Origin: UBA7672 sp044224605
GTDB taxonomy: Bacteria > Pseudomonadota > Alphaproteobacteria > Caulobacterales > Hyphomonadaceae
Assembly (NCBI GenBank): GCA_044224605.1
Contig: JBGAKC010000009.1
Location: 62,001 to 126,000, forward strand
Direction: 5' to 3'
DNA length: 64,000 nt
The translations under genes were made by a program, and so were the position numbers. The notes beneath the pieces were generated by a model that did not search any database, had not been told where the DNA came from, and saw only the letters and a list, made by a program, of their open reading frames with translations. Position 1 is the stretch's first letter; each line of letters begins with the position of its first letter. This document shows positions 26,102 through 35,253 of the stretch, piece by piece.

Positions 26102-27490
26102 ATGAGAGCTGGTATTGGCATGGCGCTGGCGGCGGCAATGCTGGCGGCCTCGTGCGTGACCATCACGGTGACCGATGACGCGAAGCCGAAGCCGCCCGCG
26201 GGCGTTTCCGCCAAACTGCGTGGCATTTCCGGCGAGGTCAGCGAAGCCCGGCTGCGTGGCTACATCGAGAAGATGGTTAGCTTCGGAACCCGCTCGACGA
26301 TTTCGGATCAGACATCGGCTACGCGGGGCATTGGTGCGGCCCGCAAATGGGTCGAGAACGAGTTCCGCATGATTGGCGCGGCCTGTGGCGGATGCCTCGA
26401 ATACGCGTTGCCGTCCGACACCGTCACCGGCAACCGTTATCCGCAACCCACTCTGGTCGTGGACGTTGTCGCCATCCAGCGCGGAACCATCGACCCCAAC
26501 CGCGTCATCATCATCCAGGGCCACCTCGACAGCAGGAACTCGACCAACGAGAACGTCACTGACGACGCTCCCGGCGCGAATGACGACGCCTCCGGTGTCG
26601 CCGCAGTGATCGAGTCAGCCCGCATCCTCTCGAAGCGGAAATTCGCGGCGACAATCGTCTATGCTGCGCTCTCGGGGGAAGAGCAGGGGCTGTCCGGCGG
26701 AACCATCCTCGCCGCCTACGCCAAGGCGCAGGGGTGGCAGGTGGAGGCCGTTCTCAACAACGACATCGTCGGCAACTCACGTGGCTTCAATGGCAAGATC
26801 GACGACAAGACCGTGCGGGTGTTCTCGGAGGGCGTGCGCGCGACCGAGACCGCGGCAATGGCAGCCGCCCGGAAAGTCAATGGAGGGGAAGTCGACAGCC
26901 CCTCGCGCAATCTCGCGCGCTATCTGGAGCAGGTGGCGCAGGATCACATGGCGGACTTTCGCGTCCGCATGATCTACCGGCGCGATCGCTATGGTCGCGG
27001 CGGGGACCAGACGCCGTTCCAGGATGCGGGTTATCCGGCTGTGCGCGTCACTGAAGGCGCCGAGAACTGGAACCACCAGCATCAAACCATTCGCACCGAG
27101 AACGGCGTGTTCTACGGCGACACCATCGAATACGTGGACTTCGCCTATCTCGCGCGCGTGACGCGTCTCAACGCGATGACGCTCGCCAGCCTCGCGTCAG
27201 CGCCGCCGCCACCGCTGGATGTCACAGTGCAGGGCGCACTGTCAGACGACACGACCGTCAAATGGACGGCGACAGCGGGCGCCGCCACCTACCGCATCTG
27301 GTGGCGCGACACGATCTCGGCCCAGTGGCAGCACAGCGTCGACGTTCCCGCCGGACAGACCGAGTTCATCGTCAAGGACGTCGTGCTCGACGACCACTTC
27401 TTCGGCCTGCAGACGATATCCGCTGACGGTTACGCCAGTCCGATCCAGTATGCCGGACCGCCGGGCGCATTCTTCCCGCCCGCGAACTGA
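26102..27490 (+). CDS. Lipoprotein M28 family zinc aminopeptidase
   Basis: A 462-aa protein with a lipoprotein signal (ALAAAMLAASC). The M28 metal ligands appear in order: GHLDSRN, GANDDASGVAA, SGEEQGL, LNNDIVG and a terminal His in NHQHQT. The last ~90 residues (from about PPPLDVTVQG) look like a fibronectin type III-like domain (TVKWTATAGAATYRIWWRD). GGGAG precedes the ATG at 26102 by six bases. It is divergent from the M14 gene and abuts the convergent M61 gene without a gap. It probably releases N-terminal residues from peptides outside the inner membrane. Confidence 0.87.
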   Translation: MRAGIGMALAAAMLAASCVTITVTDDAKPKPPAGVSAKLRGISGEVSEARLRGYIEKMVSFGTRSTISDQTSATRGIGAARKWVENEFRMIGAACGGCLEYALPSDTVTGNRYPQPTLVVDVVAIQRGTIDPNRVIIIQGHLDSRNSTNENVTDDAPGANDDASGVAAVIESARILSKRKFAATIVYAALSGEEQGLSGGTILAAYAKAQGWQVEAVLNNDIVGNSRGFNGKIDDKTVRVFSEGVRATETAAMAAARKVNGGEVDSPSRNLARYLEQVAQDHMADFRVRMIYRRDRYGRGGDQTPFQDAGYPAVRVTEGAENWNHQHQTIRTENGVFYGDTIEYVDFAYLARVTRLNAMTLASLASAPPPPLDVTVQGALSDDTTVKWTATAGAATYRIWWRDTISAQWQHSVDVPAGQTEFIVKDVVLDDHFFGLQTISADGYASPIQYAGPPGAFFPPAN

Positions 27491-29419
27491 TCAGCGCGGC
27501 GCGAGAATGTCGTCCAGATAAGCTGGCTTGCCGGCAATCCGCTCGAGGTACGGGTAACGCAGCCCACCGGTGTAATCGAGCCGAACCGTCTTGAATGCAT
27601 CGCCGTAACGGATCAGCAGGTCCACGGGCGTGCCGCCCTTGGTTGCGTTGGTCGCCGCCCGCAGCCGGTCCGCCGAGAAGGCCTGACCGTTGACGCCCGT
27701 GATCGTGAGCGAGGTGTTCAGTCCTGCTTTGAACGCCGGACCATCCCACTGAACCAGCGTGATCTTGCCGGTCTGGTCTACCGACAACCCAAGAGAGTAG
27801 AGGAGGTTAGCGCCGCGCGACCGGAGTTCGCCATCGCGCCAGACGCCATTCGGCGCCTCGCGATAGACGAGCCGGTACCCGCCACGCTCGAGGCCATCGA
27901 GCGGCGCCTTCACTGCAACATCGTCAACGCGCTTCTTGAAGAACGCCTCCCAATCATAAGGCTCGATCTTGTTCAACGTAGCGACAAGATCCTTGCGCGT
28001 GTAGGTCAACTGCCCCCAGTCGCCGTCATTGACGCCAAAGAACGCCTTCGCGAAATCATCCAGCGAGCGCTTGTTGCCCGACCGTTCGCGGATCAACGTG
28101 TCGACATCGGTCCAGATCAACTGGCCTTCCGAATAGTAGTCCTCGCTGCGCTGCCAGTTCTGCCAGGGCAGGGAACGGCGCGCTGCGATGATCGGGTCCA
28201 TTGTCGTATCAACCAGCGGGCGCCAGTTGCGCCCCGTGCGCGTGTCATAGACCGCAGCGTTGTTCGCCATCAGGTCGAGCGCTTCCTGCTTGGTCACGAA
28301 GCCCGCGCGCGCAGCCAGCACGTTGCCGTAATATTGCGTCTGCCCCTCATAGACCCACAGCAGGCTGTTCCGCATCGGCGTGTTGAACGCGGGCGTCCAG
28401 AGATCAGCTGGCCGGCGGTATTTGCCGTTCCAGGAATGGTTGTACTCGTGCGCCAACAGGTCCTTACTGACGAAGCCGGTGTCCCAATTGCGGAAATAGC
28501 CGCTGCTCACGCCGTTGTCGCTCGAACGCTGGTGCTCGATGCCGGCTGTCGCCAGCTTGTCGGAGACTGAGAGCAGGAAATCGTAGTGATCATAATGGCG
28601 CGCGCCGTAGAGCTTGTCGGCCTGTACGATCAGGTTCCGCATCGTCTGGATGACATCTGGCGAAGGATCGACCTGGCTGGCGTCGTCCCCCATTGTATTC
28701 AGCGTGACGCGCGAACGGCCGCCGGGATCGAGGTCGAACTTACGCATGTATTTTCCGGCGAAGAGCGGACTGTCGATGACCGTTTCCCACGACGCCGTCT
28801 TGAACTTCACCGAATTGCCTGTGCGCGATGCCGTTTCCAGCGCGGTCGCATAATCCCAGCCTTGTGGCAGTTTCACCGTCACGTCGAAATTGATCTGTCG
28901 CGCGTAGTGGCCAGCCGGATAGAGCGCCGCGATGTACCAGTTCAACCGAAGCATCTCCGGCGTCATCATGATCGGGCCCTGGGCGGCTTCGATCGCGCTA
29001 AGGAATTGCGCCTCGATTTCGATCGACTTGGCGCCAGTGGGAACATCGACACGAAACGCGTAGACGTCAGCCATGTCACGCATCCAGGCGAGCGGCTTGC
29101 CGTTCGCGGTCATCTTCAGGCCGGAATAGTTGTAGACCGGTCCGCGTGGCGCGTGGTTGCCCATGATCCACTCCGAATAGACCAGCGTCATCGGCCCGGC
29201 CTTCGCCACGGGAATCGACTGCTTGATCCAGAAGATGCGGCGGTCGAGGTCCGTTGCGTCCACCTCGAGCCTGACGACGCCCGGATAGGGAACGTCCCGC
29301 GCGGCAGGGATGGCGGCTGCGGGCGCTATCGGCTGGGGCGAAGAACGCACCGCCTGCTGGGCGAATACCGGTGTAACCAGCAGTACAGCAGCGGCGGCGA
29401 GCGCAAGGATCGATCTCAA
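27491..29419 (-). CDS. Exported M61 family aminopeptidase with PDZ domain
   Basis: A 642-aa glycyl-aminopeptidase-like enzyme. The HExxH zinc motif is HEYNH in LLAHEYNHSWNGKYRRP, with the third ligand Glu in WVYEGQTQYYG. The N-terminal beta-domain includes YSEWIMGNHAPRGP. A PDZ-like domain sits near the C-terminus (LGLSVDQTGKITLVQWDGPA). No ATG lies in the right place: a TTG at 29419, preceded by GAAGAGAG, begins a clean signal peptide (RSILALAAAAVLLVTPVFAQ) and is chosen. It is divergent from the MHS transporter gene. Confidence 0.86.
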   Translation of the reverse strand: MRSILALAAAAVLLVTPVFAQQAVRSSPQPIAPAAAIPAARDVPYPGVVRLEVDATDLDRRIFWIKQSIPVAKAGPMTLVYSEWIMGNHAPRGPVYNYSGLKMTANGKPLAWMRDMADVYAFRVDVPTGAKSIEIEAQFLSAIEAAQGPIMMTPEMLRLNWYIAALYPAGHYARQINFDVTVKLPQGWDYATALETASRTGNSVKFKTASWETVIDSPLFAGKYMRKFDLDPGGRSRVTLNTMGDDASQVDPSPDVIQTMRNLIVQADKLYGARHYDHYDFLLSVSDKLATAGIEHQRSSDNGVSSGYFRNWDTGFVSKDLLAHEYNHSWNGKYRRPADLWTPAFNTPMRNSLLWVYEGQTQYYGNVLAARAGFVTKQEALDLMANNAAVYDTRTGRNWRPLVDTTMDPIIAARRSLPWQNWQRSEDYYSEGQLIWTDVDTLIRERSGNKRSLDDFAKAFFGVNDGDWGQLTYTRKDLVATLNKIEPYDWEAFFKKRVDDVAVKAPLDGLERGGYRLVYREAPNGVWRDGELRSRGANLLYSLGLSVDQTGKITLVQWDGPAFKAGLNTSLTITGVNGQAFSADRLRAATNATKGGTPVDLLIRYGDAFKTVRLDYTGGLRYPYLERIAGKPAYLDDILAPR

Positions 29420-29564
29420 AGGCGACTCTCTTCGTTTCAAGGCTTTTGTTGAAATAGACTGCCCAAGCGGCGGAGCCAACAGCGTCTCCGCGCCCTCTGG
29501 CGAACCGGCGGAAACTGGTGCAGGTCTCAACAAAAGAACGCTTGATCGGGCGAGGGAGACATCC

Positions 29565-31259
29565 ATGGAAACGGCGACGGCCGGGCCGGCCGAAAAGCCG
29601 CAGACGCCGCTGCGAACTGTCGTGGTCGCCTCATCGGCCGGCACGGCGTTCGAATGGTATGACTTCTTCGTCTATGGCTCGCTCACGTCGATTTTCGCAC
29701 GGAAGTTCTTCAACGCCGCCGAGATCGGCGAGGCTAATGCCACGCTGGCAACGCTGGCCGTGTTCGCGGCAGGCCTGTTCTTCCGTCCGCTCGGCGCGCT
29801 CATCTTTGGCCGCCTCGGCGACCGCTTCGGCCGCAAGGGCGCCTTCCTTGCTACCGTCATCATCATGGGCGGCGCGACCTTCCTGATCGGCCTGCTTCCC
29901 GACAACAAGGAACTCGTCGGCGTCAGCGCCATCCTGCTCGTCGTCCTGCGCATCCTGCAGGGTATGGCCGTCGGCGGGGAATATGGCGGCGCCGCCATCT
30001 ATGTCGCCGAGCACTGCGAACCCCACCATCGCGGCGCCTCGACCGGCTGGATCCAGTCGTCAGCCGCGTTCGGCCTCGTCGGCGCGCTGGCCGTCGTGCT
30101 CAGCTCGCGCACGTTGCTCGGCGAGGAGGCGTTCATCGCCTGGGGCTGGCGCATCCCGTTCCTGGCTTCAGCCATTCTCGTCGCCATCTCGATATGGATG
30201 CGCCTGCGTCTCAACGAGAGCCCCGAATTCGAGAAAATGAAGGCGGAAGGCAATGTCAGCCGCGCGCCTTATGCCGAGGTCTTCCTCAAATGGGAAAACC
30301 TCAAGCTTGTGCTCGTCGCGATCCTGTCCTTCCTGATGGCGCAGGGCGCGATCTGGTGGTGCGTGTTCTCCTATTCGCAGATCTTCCTCGAACGTTTCAT
30401 GAAGCTGCCGGGTGTCTGGTCGAACCTTCTTCTTGTCGGCGCCACCTTCGCTTCGATCCCGCTCTACGTGTTCTTCGGTTGGCTGTCGGACAAGATCGGA
30501 CGCAAGCCGGTCCTGATCCTCGGCATGGTTCTGTCGGTCGTGGCGATGTTTCCGGCTTTCCGCGCGTTCTCCGAAGGCGCCAACAAGCCGCTGCTCGTTG
30601 CGCAACAACAAGCGCCAGTTGAGATCCACGCAGATCCCACCGGGTGTTCCTTCCAGTTCGATCTACTCGGTGGCCGCAAATACGAGACGGCCTGCGATAT
30701 CGCGCGGGCTTATCTCACGAACGCCGGGATCGGCTTCTCGATCGTTTCAGCGGATGCCGGCGCGCCGACCACCGTCCATGTCGGTGGGGCAGTCCTGACC
30801 GTTCCGGAAGGTTATGGCCTCACCGGCGAGCGCCTGAAGGCAAGAACCGACGAGATCAACACGGTCATCAAGGACGGGTTGGTTGCCGCACGTTATCCAG
30901 CGCCGCTGCCGGCCCCGGCCAGCGCCGTCGAGTTCCAGGAACAGGCGGCCGGCTTCGACTGGCTTCTCATCTTCGCGGGCTTCGCCGCCCTCGTGGTCGC
31001 AGCCACGGCGTTGTACGGCCCCATGGCGGCCGCACTTGTGGAGCTTTTCCCCACACGCGTCCGCTACACGGCGCTGTCGGTGCCTTATCACATTGGTATC
31101 GGCTGGGTCGGCGGTTTCATGCCGATGACGGCCTTCGCTATTGCAACCGCCACAGGCGATGTCTTCGCGGGCCTCTGGTACCCGGTGGTCTTCGGCGTGA
31201 TCGGCATCGTGTGCTGCCTGTTCCTCTTCCCGGAGACGAAGGGCAGGGCGCTCACTTAG
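29565..31259 (+). CDS. MFS transporter, metabolite:H+ symporter (MHS) family
   Basis: A 564-aa inner-membrane symporter related to ProP, KgtP and ShiA. The family markers are SSAGTAFEWYDFFVYG, the loop GRLGDRFGRKGAF, GGEYGGAAIYVAEH and GWLSDKIGRKPV. A soluble insert of about 120 residues (around residues 345-465, starting near VAQQQAPVEIHADPTG) interrupts the usual TM9-TM10 region and contains two Cys. The substrate is unknown; related transporters carry osmolytes or organic acids. GGGAGA precedes the ATG. Its 3' end overlaps the convergent kinase gene by four bases. Confidence 0.88.
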   Translation: METATAGPAEKPQTPLRTVVVASSAGTAFEWYDFFVYGSLTSIFARKFFNAAEIGEANATLATLAVFAAGLFFRPLGALIFGRLGDRFGRKGAFLATVIIMGGATFLIGLLPDNKELVGVSAILLVVLRILQGMAVGGEYGGAAIYVAEHCEPHHRGASTGWIQSSAAFGLVGALAVVLSSRTLLGEEAFIAWGWRIPFLASAILVAISIWMRLRLNESPEFEKMKAEGNVSRAPYAEVFLKWENLKLVLVAILSFLMAQGAIWWCVFSYSQIFLERFMKLPGVWSNLLLVGATFASIPLYVFFGWLSDKIGRKPVLILGMVLSVVAMFPAFRAFSEGANKPLLVAQQQAPVEIHADPTGCSFQFDLLGGRKYETACDIARAYLTNAGIGFSIVSADAGAPTTVHVGGAVLTVPEGYGLTGERLKARTDEINTVIKDGLVAARYPAPLPAPASAVEFQEQAAGFDWLLIFAGFAALVVAATALYGPMAAALVELFPTRVRYTALSVPYHIGIGWVGGFMPMTAFAIATATGDVFAGLWYPVVFGVIGIVCCLFLFPETKGRALT

Positions 31260-32758
31260 ACACCAGGCTTCACGACCGCAGGCAGGATGATCGTCGCATC
31301 CAGCCCACGAGGCGCACGGTTCTCCAGCGTTAGCCGGCCGTCATGCGCCTTCGCAATCGCGCTCGCGAGTGTGAGCCCCAGTCCGGCGCCGCCCGTGCTG
31401 CGGTTGCGTGAGGCGTCGCCGCGATAGAACGGATTCGCCGCCGCCATCAGCGCCTCAGCTGACATGCCGGGACCTTCATCCGACACGCGCACCTGGATCT
31501 CGTCACCTGTCCGGGTCACGCTTACCTCGGCGCGCCCGCCATAGACGACCGCATTGTCGATGAGATTGCGCAACGCCCGGCGGAACAACACTGGCCGGCA
31601 AACTGCGGGCGACTTCTCCGACGCAGCCAGCGAGACTGGCGACCCGGTCTCGACATAGTCTTCCACCATGTCCTCGACAAGGATGGAGACATCCATCGCC
31701 TGCGCCGGCTCCTTGGATTTGCCCTGTCGGGCCAGCTCCAGAATGTCCTCAAGCAACTTGCTCGCTTCCTCGATCGTGCGCGCCGCCTTCTGCCGCTCGA
31801 CTTCAGGTTCCATGCTTTCGATGCGGATGCGCAGCGACGCCAGAGGCGTGCGCAGGTCGTGGCCGAGCGCGCCGAGCATTACGTCCTTCTCGCCGAGCAG
31901 CTGCGACACTCGCCGGCTCATCGCGTTGAAGGCCTCCAGCGTCTGCCTGACATCCCCCGGACCCTGGACCTTCACCTCCTGCGGCTCTCCGGCGGCGCCC
32001 ACCTGCTGCGCCGCCGCCGTGAGATCGCGCAGTGGCCTCGCCAGACGGCTCGCAATCCACAACGCCGCCGCCAGCACAAACGCGAAGATGACGAATGTGC
32101 TAGCACCGAGCAGGAACATGTCGCCGCTGGTATTTTCCGGAGAGATCGAGAAGCTGGTGAGCCACCTTCCGTCCGGCAACTGCGCCGCGAGAATGATCTC
32201 CCGCGCCTCGCGCGGCGGGCGCAAGGCTTCCATTCCCGGCGGCGCCCGCAGGGGGCCAGTGGCGTTTAGGTCAGGCGGCGCCGTGTTGGGAAAAGGCGCT
32301 GCAGCAGGATCAAAACCAGCCCCCTGATCGGGGCGCGGAAACATGAACCGTTGATCGGTTCCCACGGGCCGCTCAGGCCTGGTGATGCTGCGTACGCTCG
32401 CGCGAACTTCTCTGACCGTCACCCCGCCATCAATCAGCGCGGTCGTCAGCCTCCGCTCGAGCTCGCCATCGCGGGGCAGGCCGCGATTGTCGATCGCATT
32501 TCCCGCCAGCAGCTGAAACCGCCCGGGCCCTTGCGGCCGCCCAATGCCCAGCGGCCGACCGCTCGGCGGCGGGGAAGCAAAGATGGTTTCGGCAGCATCG
32601 ACGAAACGCGCAATTGGCGGGCCGCTCTGTTCGATCAGTTGCGAACGCTGGCGCTCGCCGATGAGCAGAACGAAGTTAACCGCACTCGCAATCAGCAGCG
32701 CGCCTGCCATCACAAGCGCTAGCTGACCTGACAGGCTGCGGGGCAAGGGTAGCTTCAC
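31256..32758 (-). CDS. Sensor histidine kinase
   Basis: A 500-aa EnvZ-type kinase. It has TM1 at ~12-34, a Pro-rich periplasmic sensor region (~35-213), TM2 at ~214-236, a HAMP linker, then a HisKA domain with phospho-acceptor H300 (LGALGHDLRTPLAS). The ATPase domain shows the N box (LIDNAVVYG), G1 (VSDEGPGMS) and G2 (GGAGLGLTLA). The start overlaps the response-regulator stop (ATGA), so the pair is translationally coupled. The signal is unknown. Confidence 0.93.
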   Translation of the reverse strand: MKLPLPRSLSGQLALVMAGALLIASAVNFVLLIGERQRSQLIEQSGPPIARFVDAAETIFASPPPSGRPLGIGRPQGPGRFQLLAGNAIDNRGLPRDGELERRLTTALIDGGVTVREVRASVRSITRPERPVGTDQRFMFPRPDQGAGFDPAAAPFPNTAPPDLNATGPLRAPPGMEALRPPREAREIILAAQLPDGRWLTSFSISPENTSGDMFLLGASTFVIFAFVLAAALWIASRLARPLRDLTAAAQQVGAAGEPQEVKVQGPGDVRQTLEAFNAMSRRVSQLLGEKDVMLGALGHDLRTPLASLRIRIESMEPEVERQKAARTIEEASKLLEDILELARQGKSKEPAQAMDVSILVEDMVEDYVETGSPVSLAASEKSPAVCRPVLFRRALRNLIDNAVVYGGRAEVSVTRTGDEIQVRVSDEGPGMSAEALMAAANPFYRGDASRNRSTGGAGLGLTLASAIAKAHDGRLTLENRAPRGLDATIILPAVVKPGV

Positions 32759-33468
32759 AGCTTGCGCACCTCGATAGCGAAGCTGTAGCCGCCGCCCCAG
32801 ACCGTCTTGATATAGCGGGGCGTCTTGGGATCGTCCTCGATCTTCCGTCGAAGGCGGCTGATCTGGTTGTCGATGGAGCGATCGAACACGCCAGCCTCGC
32901 GACCCTGCGTAAGATCAAGCAGCTGATCGCGCGTCAGCACCAGCTTGGGCCTTTCCACCAGCGCCAGCAGCAGGGCGTACTCTCCCGACGAAAGCGGCAC
33001 CGTGAGACCGTCTGCTCCGACCAGCTCTCGCTCGCCTGTCTTCAGCACCCAGTCGCCAAATGCGTAGGATGCCGTTTCCGGCGGCGCCTGCTTGGGCGGC
33101 AAGCTGTTCGCACGGCGGATTACCGCCTTCACACGCGCCAACAGCTCGCGCGGGGAGAACGGCTTCACCACATAGTCGTCGGCGCCGACCTCAAGCCCGA
33201 GAATGCGATCAAGCTCTTCGGCCCGGGCGGTAAGCAGGATCACCGGCAGGTTCCCGGTCGAGCGGATATGGCGGCACAGGCTCAGGCCATCTTCGCCGGG
33301 CATCATGATGTCGGCGATCACGAGGTCAAACGCATGCGCCGTCAGCAGCGCACGGGCCTCTGCCGCGTTCGATGCTGCCTTCACCCGGAACTGGTTGTTC
33401 TCGAAATACTTGGCGAGCGGCTCCCGGATGGAGGCCTCGTCCTCGACGATCAACAGGCTCTGGCTCAT
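32755..33468 (-). CDS. OmpR-family response regulator
   Basis: A 237-aa regulator with a receiver domain (acidic D10/E11, phospho-acceptor D53 in LVIADIMMPGEDG, and the conserved Lys in DYVVKPFSP). A winged-helix DNA-binding domain follows, ending in RYIKTVWGGGYSF. The ATG at 33468 begins directly with the receiver fold (SQSLLIVEDE). It is the partner of the downstream kinase. An inverted repeat at 33492-33535 lies just upstream and could be its own operator. Confidence 0.93.
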   Translation of the reverse strand: MSQSLLIVEDEASIREPLAKYFENNQFRVKAASNAAEARALLTAHAFDLVIADIMMPGEDGLSLCRHIRSTGNLPVILLTARAEELDRILGLEVGADDYVVKPFSPRELLARVKAVIRRANSLPPKQAPPETASYAFGDWVLKTGERELVGADGLTVPLSSGEYALLLALVERPKLVLTRDQLLDLTQGREAGVFDRSIDNQISRLRRKIEDDPKTPRYIKTVWGGGYSFAIEVRKL

Positions 33469-33491
33469 AAGATTCAGTATCCCTGAAACGT

Positions 33492-33535
33492 CCGCAGCCT
33501 GCTGCATCGGACAGAGCCTATGCAACAGGCTGCGG
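33492..33535. promoter_or_regulatory. 16-bp inverted repeat upstream of the response regulator
   Basis: CCGCAGCCTGCTGCAT and ATGCAACAGGCTGCGG are reverse complements with one mismatch, separated by 12 bases. The repeat sits 24 bases upstream of the response-regulator ATG and 67 bases after the EF-hand gene. No T-run follows on the minus strand, so a regulatory site or weak terminator are both possible. Confidence 0.6.
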
Positions 33536-33602
33536 GTACATGAAGGGCGGCTCTCTCGGGGGGAAGTGGGGAGGTCAGAGACGAGGCGCGCCCCTTCAGA
33601 CG

Positions 33603-34289
33603 CTATCGGCCGCCCCCGTGCATCGCCTGCAGTTCGGCGATGGTCACTGTTCCATCCTTGTTTGCGTCGGCACGGGCAAAGGCTTGCTGCGGACCGTCGC
33701 TGAACTCGGCAAAGGTGATCTTTCCATCCGCGTCGTCATCCAGTGGGCCTGCGCGCTTGGCGGCGCCCTGGGGCTTCTGGCCCGGGCCACCCAGCGCAAA
33801 CCTGCCCTCGGGACTAAAGCCGCGCGGGCCGCCATCGGCCATGAAACGGTGAGGGGGGCCCTGAATATCGGCCATCGGCGATCGCGGCCCAGCACCGCCG
33901 ATGAAACCATGCTCGTCACGGGCTGGCATGCCCGCAGCGAACTCCGACTGGCTCAACTGTCCGCTCTTGTCCTTGTCCAGTTCGGCAAATCGTTCCTTGG
34001 CGCGCGTGGCCTTATGAGCTTCCATCTCAGCGGTCCGCGCTGCCTGGAACTCCTCGCGCGTCGCCACGCCGTCCTTGTTGGCGTCAATCTTGTCGAAACG
34101 GGCGCGTAGCGCCGTGCTGAATTCTGCCTTGGTCAGCTTGCCGTCGGCGCTGGCGTCGAACTGCAGCAGGCCAAAACCGGCGGGTCCGTGGCCGCCACCC
34201 GGGCCAGGATGGCCGCCAACCAGAGGCTGGGCCGAGGCGGCGCCGGCGGCGAGAGCAAGTAAGGCCACTGCGGCTAGGCGTAGTTTCAT
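33603..34289 (-). CDS. Exported EF-hand calcium-binding protein
   Basis: A 228-aa periplasmic protein: signal peptide (MKLRLAAVALLALAAGAASA), a Gly/Pro/His-rich segment, then five EF-hand-like loops. These are DASADGKLTKAEF, DANKDGVATREEF, DKDKSGQLSQSEF, DDDADGKITFAEF and DANKDGTVTIAEL, all with acidic residues at positions 1, 3/5 and 12. A Gly/Pro-rich linker separates loops 3 and 4. It should bind several calcium ions; the role is unknown. It lies in the same direction as the two-component genes, which might respond to the same conditions. GGAGA precedes the ATG. Confidence 0.88.
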   Translation of the reverse strand: MKLRLAAVALLALAAGAASAQPLVGGHPGPGGGHGPAGFGLLQFDASADGKLTKAEFSTALRARFDKIDANKDGVATREEFQAARTAEMEAHKATRAKERFAELDKDKSGQLSQSEFAAGMPARDEHGFIGGAGPRSPMADIQGPPHRFMADGGPRGFSPEGRFALGGPGQKPQGAAKRAGPLDDDADGKITFAEFSDGPQQAFARADANKDGTVTIAELQAMHGGGR

Positions 34290-34422
34290 GGGGAGCGTCT
34301 CCATTTGTCAGGCGGTCGACTCGCCGCCCCTGATCGCCACCATGAGGCACGCCTGTCGCAGAACTTCGCCGAGAGCGTCCCGCGTTGTCGCAACATGTCG
34401 AACTAGCAGTCCCGATTGGTAC

Positions 34423-35082
34423 CTAAAATCCCAGCATCGACGCCCCCCAGCCCCAGGCTGCTGGGGCGTAGTGGATCAGGACGCCGAGCAGGAATGCCGC
34501 GGCGATGGAGGCTGCGATGGTCACGGCGAGGCCAATAAGGACGATGACCCCGTCTCTTTCCACCAATCCCATGCCAAGGACGGCGCAGGCGAGGGCAGGG
34601 GGGAAATTCCCTCCCGGCGGCAGGGGCAGGATCAGAACGACCGACATCGCCAGAATCACGATCCCGATCAGCACAGTTGCGAGGCGTCCCGTGAGCACCA
34701 GCAGGCGAGGCCGGGCGAGATGCTCGATCAAGCCCAACTGCGGCTTGATCTTGAGGAAGCCGTCGACCAGCGCTTTTCGAGAAAAGCTGCGCTTCGAAAG
34801 CAGACTGGGCAGCCACAGGTCCTCGCGTCCCAGCACCATCTGGATGGACACGATCAAGAGCGCGATCCCGACCACGGTCGGAACGCCCGGCGGCATGGGA
34901 ATGACGGACGGAATGGCAAACAACAGGGTTGCGAGCCCAAAGGCCCGGTTGTCCAGAGCATCGACAATTTCGCCGATGGTTACCCGCTCGCTCTCGCCCT
35001 GAACGGCCGCGACAAGGAGGTCGGACGTCCTGTGGGCAGAACCCTCAGACGATGGATCGAGCGGCGGGAGCGATTGCTGCAA
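34423..35082 (-). CDS. exoD: ExoD-family membrane protein
   Basis: A 219-aa protein matching the ExoD family (named after a Rhizobium exopolysaccharide gene; biochemical role unclear). Typical stretches are the N-terminal ALDNRAFGLATLLFAIPSVI, PMPPGVPTVVGIALLIVSIQ, LWLPSLLSKRS and ILPLPPGGNFPPAL, with about four TM helices. No ATG fits: the start is a TTG at 35082 with AGGA upstream. It is divergent from secF. Confidence 0.88.
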   Translation of the reverse strand: MQQSLPPLDPSSEGSAHRTSDLLVAAVQGESERVTIGEIVDALDNRAFGLATLLFAIPSVIPMPPGVPTVVGIALLIVSIQMVLGREDLWLPSLLSKRSFSRKALVDGFLKIKPQLGLIEHLARPRLLVLTGRLATVLIGIVILAMSVVLILPLPPGGNFPPALACAVLGMGLVERDGVIVLIGLAVTIAASIAAAFLLGVLIHYAPAAWGWGASMLGF

Positions 35083-35253
35083 GGGCGAACTATCCTATTC
35101 AATCCAGATACTTATGGCCTAGGCTCCCCTGATTGAAGGGCGTCGCCAACCGGTTCCGTCAGGCGGCCGGTCCCGCCGACCTTTTTGATGGCGCTTTGCT
35201 TTCCCAACTGGTAGCGCAAGGGCCGATTCAGCGGTGCGCGCAAGAGAGAGCCT

